The notes beneath the pieces are model-generated. The model had not been told where the DNA came from, did no database searches, and saw only the letters and a program-made list of their open reading frames with translations. A stretch of 64,000 nt of DNA from Eublepharis macularius (Eukaryota > Chordata > Lepidosauria > Squamata > Eublepharidae): the NCBI RefSeq assembly GCF_028583425.1, contig NC_072795.1:8517001-8581000 (forward strand), given 5' to 3'. Positions within the stretch are counted from its first letter, which is position 1. Each line of letters opens with the position of its first letter. A program made the translations under genes and the position numbers. Shown here in pieces: positions 27,442 to 40,368 of this stretch.

Positions 27442-30400
27442 CATTAGATTTATATACCACCCTTCAGGACAACTTAATGCCCACTCAGAGCGGTTTACAA
27501 AGTATGTTATTATTATCTGCACAACAAACACCCTGTGAGGTGGGTGGGGCTGAGAGAGCTCCGGAGAACTGTGACTAGCCTAAAGTCACCCAGCTGGCTT
27601 CAAGTGGAGGAGCGGGGAATCAAACCCGGCTCTCCAGATTAGAGTCTTGCACTCTTAACCACTACACCAAACTGGCTGTCATGGGGGGAGAGAGCTGTGG
27701 GTGGTGGCGTTGTTCCCCCTTTTAGGCTTCTCTATGCAAAGACTTCCCCATGTGTTCATTTTCAATCTTTTTTAAAAATTCAGTCTTATATTGATATATA
27801 TTATAGATTATATCCAACCTCCAGGTGGTATCTGGAGATCTCTCACAATTCCAACTGATCCCCAGACTGCAGAGATTAGCTCTCCTGGAGAAAGTGGCTG
27901 CTTTGGAGGGTGGTCTGTATGGCATTATACCCTGCTGTGGCCTCCCCAACACTCACTCCCCCAGGTTCAACTCCCAAATCTCCAGAAATTTCCCAACCCA
28001 GAGTTGGTAACCCTTCTGAAGTAGCTGGGAGTGAAAGATCTCTGTCCCTTTAAGGCTCTGATGTGGGGAAACAAAGCGGCTCTTAAAATAAGGAAATAAG
28101 AAGAGCCCAATTAGACCATAGTCCATGTCATCTAGCATCCTGTAGCACACCACTCAGTCAACCTGGAGGGCCATGAAACAAGGGCAAAGAGGATTTGAAG
28201 GCTCCCTTTAGTAATCTTTGCTGATGGACATCTCAACCATGAATCTTCCTAATCTCTTTTTAAGTCACCTTTGCTAGTGGACATCACAAGTTAGTTACTC
28301 ATCAAGTAAAGAATCAGTTGCCTCTGGGCTGCATCTCTGCCTTTATCTGTATTTGTAGAGAATCAAGAAACCATAACTCTGCAGTGCTCTCTTCCAAAGG
28401 AAACCAATTTGGGTAGCACTATCCCTGAGGCTTCTCATCACACGAGAAATGAAAATGCATAACTTTAGAGGAAGGCCTAAAATGAGACAGCTTGACTCAA
28501 TAAAAGAAGCCACATCCTCCTGTTTGCAGGATCTAAACAAGTCTGTTAATGATAGGACCTTTTGGAGGTCTTTCATTCATTGGGTCGCCATAGGTCAGAG
28601 GTGACTTGATGGCACATAACACACATACATGTACACTCAAAGAGATCTGTATTTTGTATATATCTGTATTTATAAATTAAAATGCCCCCAAAGAGAAAGT
28701 TTACGCAAAAATAATTTCATGTTGATTTTTGATTGCTTTAGGTATTATATTGGCAAATGGCCACACCTGGAAGCAGCAGAGGAAGTTTGGGCTGGTTACC
28801 CTGCGGAAGCTGGGACTGGGGAAGAAAGGAATAGAGCATCAAATCGAAGAGGAGGCTTATCAGCTCGTTGAGACTTTTTCACGGGCAAAGGGTATTTATT
28901 TATTGCAAATTTCTATTCCGCCCTCCCCACAAGGGTAGATAACAGGGTAGGTCAGGGTAGATAACATATTAAAATACAATAAAAATCATCTACATTAAAA
29001 CAACAGTGTATTAATACACATTTAAAACAGGATGGGGGACAGCTTTCACAGGGAGGGTTAAAATTTTATACACCCCTTTTTTCAGGCTGGCGGAAGCCCA
29101 GCCTCAGCCATATGCCTGGCTGAACAACTCTGTCTTGCAGGCTGGATGGAAGGATGGTAGGTCCTGCCGGGCCCTGATCTCAGCAGACAGAGCGTTCCAC
29201 CAGGTGGGAGCCAGGACGGAAAAGGCCCTGGCTCTAGTCAAGGCTAGGCAGGCCTCCTTGGGGAGATTATTAGATTATGCAAGCGCGTGTCCTAGTCCGC
29301 AGAAGCCTTCTGGTGCATGGGCCGTTTTACAGTATCCCTGCTTGCATTTTCAGAGTGTTTCCAATTATTAGCACAGCTATTTCCTGTCAGAGAACATGAA
29401 ATTTTAATTTCCTTTGCCTCTCCAACTGAATCAGCAGGCACAGGATACTACAACTCCTAGGATCCCAAGCAGGAAATAATGCTCCCAAGAATGGTCCTTC
29501 CTGAATACCTTTTGGAATTCAAAATTCTCTTTATCTCTAGTGAACGTTTTCTGCTGCCAGTTATCCCCTTCCCTGTCTTGAGGATAAGGATTTGGGTGGG
29601 GTTTTTTTTGGGAAGGATGGTGATTACCACAGAAGGTTGGTGGTGAACCCTGTGGTGTGACAGTCTTGAATTCAGAGACATTTGATCCTAGCATACTGGG
29701 ATGAAGTTGTCTGATCTAGGAGAATTCATATGTATTCAGAGCCCTCCCAGGTCTGCTTCCATCTCCATCACTACTGACAAGCTTGAAGGTCACTAGGAGC
29801 CAAAACTGACGAAATCTGCATGGTTTAAATTGAATTATTTATATATTATATTTTTATATTAAGATGAATGATCCCTATGACTTCCCTTTTCCTTGCCACC
29901 TTCATTCATTCATTCATTTATTTATTTCCATTTCTAAACCGCCCATCCTCAGGGGCTCTGGGCGATGAATAACAGTTAAAATCAATAAAAACAAGAAAAC
30001 AATAATTCTAAAATCAACATACAATAAGCAATAATAAAATAAATTAACCAAATACATTAAGGTGAGATGGTGGGGAGAACCCCCCACTCCAAAGGTGGGA
30101 GGCCGACATGGCACCACCCCCTTCAACCACCGAATGCCTGGTGGAACAGCTCTGTCTTACAGGCCTGGCGGAACAATAATATGCCCTGCTGGGCCCCATT
30201 GACAGAGCATTCCACCAGGCTGGGGCCAGGACTGAAAAGGCTCTGGCCCTGGTTGAAGCGAGGCGGGCTTCCTTAGGGCTGGAGACCACCAGTAAACATT
30301 AATCCGCTGATCGAAGTGGTCTCCGGGGAACATTCATGCTGAATTCCCACTTGCAATATGAACAGGAGAGGCAAAGCTAATGTTGACAACCTTTCATCAC

Positions 30401-33400
30401 GTTATTTTCAGGGCAGCCCATCAACCCTTCGTTACCCATCAGAAATTCTGTCTCCAATGTGATCTGTGTTCTGGCTTTTGGACACCGCTTTTCCATGGAC
30501 GATGAAGAATTCCTGAAGTTGAAAGAAGCTGTTGAATTTATTTTAGAATATGGAGCTAGCTTATTTAATATTGTGAGTGGTCTTTTTTTTCTCTATTGAG
30601 TCAGAATGTTATCTTCCAGAGGTCCCAACCAGACATTAATTCAGCACTCTCTTGAGAGCATCCTTACACATTATCAATCGTTTCGTTTATGAACTGCGCT
30701 ACTGAGACTTCTAATGACAATGACCAGGTTTTCCTTTCATGTTTCCTGCAGTTGTATGAAATTATCCCAGGGCTCACAAAAATTATCCCAGGACCTCACA
30801 AGAAGGCAAACTACTTCACAGTATTTGTGCTTGAATTTGCAAGGAAGGAGATAGCAAAACACAAGGAGCAGCAGTCGCTGATTGAGCCACGGGATTTTAC
30901 GGATTACTATCTATTTCAGATAGAAAAAGTAAGTGCTGCATTTGTGTTCAGCTCCTCTGAGCACTTTCTACATTTCCTCTTTTTGTGGCACAGGGACACC
31001 TGGAAAGCCACTACCAGGATTTTCTGACCCTCATATAATATTTTGTTTTAAGTCCCTTCCATCTGATACCAGATTTGAGTCCCGTGGCACCTTTGAGATG
31101 AACAACATTTTTAGGGTATAAGCATTGAAGAGGCAAAGCTCCCTTCTTCATTGGGATCCAAGGTGCCCGCCAGTGACGGACAATCTCCCAGTGGTTTACC
31201 TGATTGTCTGCCAGTTGCCATGGCGACCAGTGGGAGGTTTTGAGTTGCCCAGAGATCGTCCACCGCTGGCAGGCACCTTGGGAACACGTGCGGTGTGCAC
31301 GCTCCCAGCAGCTGTGATGACATCGCTTCTAGAAGTGACATCATTGCGCCAACTGCGAGAGTGCTCTTGTGCTTCGTTTGAGGCTGATTCTCAAACAATC
31401 GGCCCTGCATGGAGCGTGGGAACACTCCCACAGCCTGTGTGATGATGTCACTTCTGGAAGTGATATCATCATGTTGGTGTTGGGAGGTGTGGAGAAATGC
31501 CCTTGTGGTTTCTGGAGTTCCCTTTCTATGGGCTGCAGAGGGGAGGGGCGAGTTCTGGAGTGGGATGTGATTGGAGGGAGAGTGAGTCAGTGGGAGTTGG
31601 AAGTTGGCAGTTGGTGGCTGGAGAGTGGAGGGAGAGATGGCTCTGAGGGGAGAGGTAGATCTAGTGTAACCCCAGGTATCAAAGGATTGGGCCTGCCCTA
31701 CACAACATCTCATTAGGGCATGAGGGGGATAGAGCAGGGGTTTCTGTGTAGGTCTTATTAGTCCTTCCGTTCACTGTTTATTTACCTGTGTATAGTTAGC
31801 AGTTCAATAAATGAGTTTTGGAATTGATGACAGAGGAAAGCTCTTCTGTTCCACATACTCCCCCAACCGCTTGGGCCTACTAGCAGAGGAAGGGGGTTAG
31901 GAGGCTCTCTCACTTAATCAGGACCCCATACAAGGACAGTGGTGGCAGCGAATACCTGGAGACAGGGAAGGGAGACAGCCCCTTCAGGTGCCTGGCCAGA
32001 GGCAGAAAGAGGGGGTCTACCAGTGGGAGGAAAGGCCCTGTTCCACCACAGGAGCATATGCACATTTCCCATGTGCATGTGAAGAGAAGAAAAAAGGTGA
32101 GTGCCAAGTTCCTCCTTCCCACCGGGAGGGTAAGGGACCTGGTAACCCCACTTGTTTAGATACCAGATACTTTAATACAGGAAGGGGACTATAGCATTAT
32201 AGGCATTACTGAAACTTGGTGGGATGAGACTCACAATTGGAATATTGGGATCAAGGTATATAAATTGTTTAAAAAGAATAGGCCCAAAAGGAAGGGGGGG
32301 AGGAGTAGCATTATATGTCCAGGATGTGTATACTATGAGGCAATACATCAATATGAGCACGGAAGGCCAGTTAAGAGCCTCCCTTTCTTTTATTTTCACA
32401 CCAGAAGTCTTTAGGAAATGCATTCATAACAACAGTAAATGTGTTGCCATCTCTGTTTCATTTCTCCTGTTGCCAACAGAGCAAGAATGACCCAGATTCT
32501 ACATTCACTGAAGAGAACCTGGCGCAGTGCATTTTTGACTTCTTTATTGCTGGGACAGACACAACCACAACTACTCTGGAATGGGCTGTGTCCCTCATGG
32601 CATTTTACCCAGACATTCAAGGTAAGAGAAATTCCCCCTTAGACAAAAATCCCCCTTAGTTATTTTTCATTTATTGAAATTATTTAAAGATGTCACACTA
32701 GGTAGATGATTAGCATATATCTATGTATCAGTATCTAATATCATACATTGTTATCAGTATGATACAATGTATCAGTATCTAATATGATACATTGTTAGTT
32801 CAGACGTAACAGAAAAAACATGGTTTAATTAAACTATGTTTAGTGTGATGATCTCATTAGTCGAGTTCTATCACACTAGAATTTTAGACCAGGGTTTGAA
32901 GCTGGTTTATTAACTGCAGAGTTTTAACTATGGCTTTGTGGGATATGTGAATCTAGATATCCTGGATTAATCCTGAAACTGCCCTCATTAGCTACAGAAC
33001 TAAGGAGGTAAACCAACATTTGTCAAGGCAAACCAGGATTTGAGTTACCACATGCACACTGAATCCTGGTCATGTTTAAAGTAAACCATGGTTTTGTGTT
33101 ATTGTGTGGTGCATGAACCAGTTTAGTGTAGTGGTTAAGAGTGGCGGGACTCTAATCTGGAGAACTGGGTTTGATTCCCCACTCCTCCGCTTGAAGCCAG
33201 CTGGGTGACCTTTGGTCAGTCATAGCTCTTCGGCGCTCTCTCAGCCCCACTAACCTCACAAGGTGATTGTTGTGGGGATAATAACAACATACCTTGTAAA
33301 CCACTCTGAGTGGGTATTAAGTTGTCCTGAAGGGTGGTATATAAATCGATTGTTGTTTTTGTTCTTATTCTTGTTCTACTTCTTCTTCTTCTTGTTCATC

Positions 33401-36400
33401 TTCTTCTTGTTATTGTTTTTCTTCTTTTTGTTGCTGTTCTTGTTATCTTCCCTTACTACTACTATGATGATGACAACGATGACGATGACGACTACTACTA
33501 CTACTTTTTCTTGTTCTTTTTGTTCTTTTTCTTCTTCTTCTTCTTGTTCTTGTTTTTCTTCTTTTTCTAATTGTCGTTCTTTTTGTTCATCTTGTTCTTC
33601 TTTATGTTCTTGTTTTTCTTCTACTTGTTCTTATTGTTCTTGTTCTTGTTGTTCTACTTGTTGTTCTTGTTCAACTTGTTCATGTTCATCTTGTTCTTCA
33701 TGTTCTTGTTGTTCTTCTTGATCTTGTTCTTCTTGTTCTTTTTGTTCTTGTTCTTGTTGCTGTTCCTCTTGTTCTTGTTCCTCCTGTTGCTGTTGCTGCT
33801 GTTCTTACTTGCTTCTCTCTCTCTCTGCCCACACAGTGGCTTAAGAAGACAGTGTGAGAACTGCTTTCCCTCCTTGCTGGCTTTGTGTACCCTGCCACTC
33901 CTATTCATTCTGATTCAGGGTCCAATTAGCAGCAGTTGACTGGGGGAGTGGCTCGACTTGTGTCACTATTGCTCCCCCTGTTCAGTGGCCTCCTCTTCTC
34001 TCTCTCATTCCACATGCATGGACACACACATGGCTTACTCCTGCCTACTCTCCTGCCTCATAATGTGTGTGTGTTTTGTGGTGTTTTTTCTCTCCCTCTC
34101 TTTGCCTGCTCATCATGTTATCTGTTCATCTGTCATTCCCTGCAGAGGTACTTGCCCATCCTCAGCCTAAAGCTGAGAGACACAAAAACACAAGAGTATC
34201 ACAGAGAAGCACAAGACTTATGCTAAAAATTGTGGGTCCCTGCTTTCCCCCTTCTCCTTCATCCCCTCCGTACCTACCCTCCACAACAAAACAATGTGAG
34301 GGTGGTTATAAGCACCTCAATGATCAACTTACAGATCACCGTCAGTTTAGTCCTGCAATCAACCATGATAATAGCTGTGTGGAATTCTTTAGCTGCTGTC
34401 TGTAACTCAAAAAGCGAAGGATGGTCAGGACAGCCCACAGAAAAAAGCAGTCAAAGGCAGGAAAGCAGCTAACCAGTCAAAAGCCAGACATGTAGGAAAG
34501 GAACCATTCACTGGTGGACTTTTGGTGGCAGTAACCGATTAAATGACACAGTGATACAGCACATGAGTCAATGCTGATTTTCTGATAGATTGCCCATAGG
34601 AATAATGCAAGCAAGGAGGCAAGGCAAAACCAAATCAAGGCAGCAGTCTGGAAGATGCCTTTGTCAAGATCAAGTCAATACCCATATATTTCAAAATTCT
34701 CTCGATGTATGGGTAGCAGAGTAAAGCTGACAATATCATGAATATAAGGTTGATAGGTGAGTATGGAAGCATCCGCTCCCTCCCAAACTGTGGACCCAAA
34801 GGATGAGAGAAAAGAACACTTTTATGCCTTAGCTCAGGAGTCCGCAACGTGGTGCCTATGGCGCCATGGCACCCTCCGATCCTTTTCCTGGTGCCCACTA
34901 AGTGTTTTTAGAAAATATGTAGGGCCAGAAAGGGTTTTTGTCCAGAAGGGCTTCTGACTGGCCATTGGAGATCTGATTAGCTGAGCAGATCTTTAAAAAT
35001 GTTGCTTCAGCAGCAGTCACCACCACAGCACAACAGTATTTGAGTCCAGTGGCACCTTACAGACCAACAAGATTTTTCAAGGGTGTAAGCTTTTGGGAAT
35101 CAGAACTCCCTCCTTCAGGTCTGAATAAGTTTCTGGACTCAAATCCTGTTGTTCAATGGCAGACTAACATAGCTGCCTACCTGAAACTACCTCAGCACAA
35201 GCATCTTCACTGAAGGTAAGCTATGTGTATGCAAGAAAATATTATAAAACAATATGTTTATTTAAAAAGGCATCCTGTTACACGGAACTCCTGCCTGAAA
35301 TGTTGACGAGTTAGTGTTAGAGTTTTGGAAGACCGCACTCTCTGGTATTTTGTGGTTGGCTCCATCTCCAGCTGCAGCCATTTTGTGGTCATATCCTCCT
35401 CTTGTGGTGGCCATTTTGTGGCTGTGTCCACCATCTTGTGTAGGAATTCCAAAAATACTTGCAGGCTCCAGCCTGCAGGAGCTTCCTGCAACCTTGAAGT
35501 TTAACCAGGTCCTCAGTTAACTTCCACTGCCCCCTCCACAGCATCCATCATAGAAACCATCTTTGCCACAAAGGTCTGTCTTTGTGATCATCTGAAAATA
35601 AAACCTGCGCAGAGTGGTGCTTGTGATTAACAGGATGGTCAGTCAACTCTCCACTGTCCTTCTCTGGGCATGTGGCAAAACTAAAAGTAAAAATTCCATT
35701 CAAGGGTGCAATAATCAAATGCTCCAGAAGATGGCATCAAAACATCTCTAAAACAAGATGCTTCTGCTGGTACCCAGAAACAGACTAGTACCCAGAAACA
35801 GCCTGCTCCAGGACAAACCTAAAGGAACTAACAACAGAACACCACTGGTTGTCACCTATAGCTCCCAGCTCAAACCCATCCAACGTATCATCAGTGAGCT
35901 ACAACCCATCCTGGAAAATGATACCTCTCTCTCAGAAGCCCTGGGTGGAAGACCTTTCCTTGCCTACAGACAGCCCTCCAACCTTAAACGACTTCTCACA
36001 CACAATCATGAATCGGCCAGCAGAGTCACCAGCACAGGTACCAGGCCCTGCAACAGACCCAGATGCCAGCTCTGCCCCTATATCTACCCAGGGAATACAA
36101 TTACAGGACCCAATGGCATCAACTACAGTGTCTCTGGCTCTTACAGCTGCTCATCCTCCAATCTGATATATGCCCTCATGTGCCAACAATGTCCATCTGC
36201 TCTGTACATTGGACAAACCAGCCAACCTCTACGCAAAAGAATAAATGGACACAAATCTGACATTAGAAATGGAAACATCCAGAAACCAGTGGGAGAACAC
36301 TTCAATCTACCAGGACATTCCATCAAAGACTTAAAGGTCGCTGTAGTTCAACAGAAACCTTTCAAAAACAAAATCCAACGGGAAGCTGCTGAATTGGAAT

Positions 36401-39400
36401 TCATATGCAAATTTGACTCTGTCAAGCTGGGACTGAATAGGGACTATGAATGGTTATCTCATTATCACAGGTAACTGGTTTTCTTTACAGAGGCGGGGTC
36501 AGGGGGAGTCCAGTGGCACCTGGTGTGGGCTTTTGAGGACCACGGTTCTCTTTGTCAGATGCATCTGGCGGGGAGGACTGTGGTTATCAAGGGCTTGTGC
36601 TGCAGTGCTGCTGAACTCTTTTTGATTTTGCTACTACAGACTAACACGGCAAACTCCTTTTAATCTTTACACAAGCAAACTGATCCCCACACCAAAAGGA
36701 GCTGTCTGCATCTCCATATCAAAGGAGTTGTTTACATCCCCCCTCTCCTCCTTCCCCCCTTTCCCCCTCTCCTCCTCTATATTTGGCCAGTTTCCTTCTG
36801 CCCTCCATGCATCTGATGAAGAGAACTTGATTCTCGAAAGCTTATGCTACAATAAAATTGGTTAGTCTTAAAGGTGCTACTGGACTCTTTTTGATTTTGC
36901 TACTACAGACTAACACGGCTAACTCCTTTGGATCTGTTACAACAGAATTGCAACAAAACACATAGCAACTGAATAGTGAGAAGAATTAATATCGAGAAGC
37001 TCCAGCATGAGTGTAGTCCTCTCCTCCTGTGAGTGCTTTTTCCACAAAGGACAGTAGACTCCAATAATGGATATATAGTTTGAGGGAATGAAAAGCCCAG
37101 TTGGTGTTGGATAAATTCAACTGAAATCTTTACAAAACTGCCTAACCAACATTTGCAACAAACAAGGGGAAAGATGAGGAACGAAAACTATTTGTGCATT
37201 GTTAACTAATTATCTATTAACAGTGTGAGAGAGTTGTACATTTGATCGGAATTTAGTGCAAGCTGGGAAGAATTATTATGAAGACTTTAATTTATAGGAA
37301 GATACCAGTTCTATGCCCTGGGATGTACCATCCTAGCCTGATCTCATCAGATCTTGGAAGCTAAGCAGGGTCAGTCCTGTTTAGTATTTGGATGGGAGCA
37401 GGGCTTTTTTTCAGTGGGAATGTGGTGGAACAGAGTTCCAGCACCTCTTGAAAATGGTCACATGGCCGGTGGCCCCGCCCCCTGATCTCCAGACAGAGGG
37501 GAGTGTAGATTGCCCTCTGCACCAAGGGTGATTTAAACTTTAAAAAACTTCCCCGCTTGTTCCAGCTGACCCAAAGTGACGTCATTGTGTGGTCCTGAGT
37601 TTCACCACTGAGTTCCAACACCTCTTTTCCTGGAAAAAAAGCCCTGGATGGGAGACCACCTACAAAGTGTGGGATTGCTACTCAGAGCCAGGCAATGGCA
37701 AACCACCTCTGTTCCTTTCTTGCCTTGAAAATTCTACAGGGTCACCCTAAGCTAGCTGCAACTTGACAGCACTTCTTTGTTTCTTCCCTTTATTTTAAAT
37801 TTCTTATTTTTAGTGTATTGTTAGTACGGACCCAGACTAAACTGGTCTTCCTTAAGATGTCAGGTTCCTCCACCTTGCGGCTTATTTGACGTTCAGATTT
37901 CTTTAATCAAATGTTAAATTCTTCCATGGGCATTCAGTGTCCCTCATTGTTTGCCTTATGCAACATTCAAAATAAAGATTTGATTTTTACTCTTTGCCTT
38001 AGAGAAAGTCCAGAAGGAGCTGGAAGACGTTTTCGGGTCTTCTCATTCTATTAGCTATCAAGAGCGGAAGAAACTGCCCTACACCAATGCTGTGATTCAT
38101 GAGATTCAGCGTACCCAATATGTCTTTTTATTTGGGGTCCCCAGACAAAATGTAAAGGACGTGGACATACTTGGATTTCACATACCCAAGGTACAAACAG
38201 CTGCTAGGTATAGAGTGAAAGCCTATACCTAGACAATTCCGGTTCAATTTTCATTCGGTAAAGGCACCATATTGTGCAGGGCTTAGTCTGCCATCTCTCA
38301 TAGGTGGCTTGCACCATATGCTTTGACTGTTTAAACTATGTATTGAGTGGCTGCTAGTGACTGTTTGTGCATCAAGAACCCCCAATTTCTCATGGATTTT
38401 ACACATTTTCTGAAACACTTTTCCTCCATCATCACTCTTATCATAAAATAGGAGCTATGGCTACAATCCTAAGAACATTTTCCTGAATAAAATAAGAATG
38501 ACTTTTGAGTAGATCTGCTTAGGATTGTTCCTTGTATTTCACAATGTACCCCTTATACTAAAAGCGGAAATACACGTTGGAAATTACCTGGGGGTGCTCA
38601 AATGCAGGATTTTATGTGTGGTCCTCAATTCACGTGTAGGCTGCTATTGCTTGGTGCACGTGCATGGGAGTTCCCTTTGTGAGATTGCATCTGCAAGTGA
38701 ATCCAGAGGGCAGAGTGCCAATTCAGTTCTGTTTTCACTGTGAGAACAAGTACTGTAGGCTCGTTTGACTTGTCAATTTGCATTTCTTTAAGGTGTGAGA
38801 AACTGTCAAGATCTGCATTTCAATGAATGAATGTGGGAGGTGGCAGAAACTGGGATACTTTTAGAAGTTGAGGAGGAACTGATATTGAACATGTGAATGT
38901 ACTCATACAAAGCAAACTGAAGTGTGACTGTATGAGAAAGTACATGGGAAGTTTGAGAGGAGACACGTGAAATGAGGTTCACTTCGTAACATGTATTTCC
39001 ACCCTAAGTGTAACGTTTTGTAATGTCACAGAAAGGCATAAGATTGTATGCCAGACTCAGTAAGAAATAAAACTGTAATGCATTTTAGTTCAATGTGGCC
39101 AAAACAATTGATTGTCATAACAATTTCACAAAAGTGAAAATTGCTCATCTCCCCTGAATGCAAAGGTTTTAAAATGGTTGCAAATTCCATCAAGTTTATC
39201 AGGGTGTATTGATGGGTTGCTCCCTTGAACTATACCAATTTAGCACCTACTTATGAACAAAGCCATGAATAAAATATATGCTGAAATATATTTGCTGAGT
39301 TTGTATCCTTCTGTATCCTTCTGTGTACGAACCGATCAATGTACCCTGAACAGTTAGCATGAAAGAAACACAGATATATAAGGAACAAAATGAAATGTGT

Positions 39401-40328
39401 TATTCTGCAAGCTTTGCGCCTCAATTCTTTTTTTGTTTGTAGGGGACATTTATTATTCCCGATCTCCGCTCTGTTCTTCTTGATCCAAAGCAATGGGAGA
39501 CACCTCAGAAGTTCAACCCAAACCACTTTTTAGACAAGGATGGCAAGTTTGTGGCTAGAGAAGAATTCCTTCCATTTGGTGCAGGTAAATGCACAACTCC
39601 AAACTAGCTTATGCTTGATAGTCATGTTAGACCAAGCCAAGTAATTTTCAGTCCAGATATCAAACTTCTCAGTTGAATAACAGTTTGATCACAGATTGTG
39701 AGCAGCACCCTTGAGAAGTTGGGAGAAATTGCTTTTTTTCAATGCTCGAACTTGTTCTAAATAGTATAGCAAATAGTTTGTGCATGCACATTGTCTCACT
39801 GCTTTCCCATGGCTATGCCCCTTGAACAACGTGCAGAAAAAAAATCCTACTATATAATTCCCTTAACAAGTTTCAGACGACTCACCCCGATTTCCAGAGC
39901 GTGGGCGCGTAAGTGCGCCCCTAGCAGGGATAAGGGGGAATCTCCTGGCTGCACTCTATGCCAGTCCGACCTGGTGCCAATGAGGCTGGAACAGCCGCTT
40001 CCAGGACCGGACGCACGAGGCTTCCTTGCGCTGCTCTGCTCTCTCCCCCCCCCGGTCAGCGGATGCACCCGGAGCCGAAGCCGGGCACCCTCTCAGTGGC
40101 TCTGGGTAGAGGTGGTGTAGCTCTCTCCTGTGCGGAGGGAGCCACCAGCTCAGGGGCTCAAAGGTGTGGCAAGAAGCACCCCGAGGCACCCCCTGACCTC
40201 AGAGAAGTCGGGCACAGGAGAAGCCGCTGCTGCCGCTGCCATGTCTCAGTGGCTGGCCAGGCAGGCAGGCAGGCGCCTGACTCGCTCTGCTGCCTCCTGG
40301 CTGCTCAAGCCAGGTGGACACTGCATGG

Positions 40329-40368
<40 letters not shown>

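Noticed and set aside
33263-33939. Overlapping long open frames in several registers
   Set aside because: They are low-complexity translations of a trinucleotide-rich tract (poly-Phe/Leu/Ser).
37326-37785. Possible 5S rRNA gene
   Set aside because: Only the internal half of 5S is present, it is diverged, continues into a SINE body and is split by a transposon.
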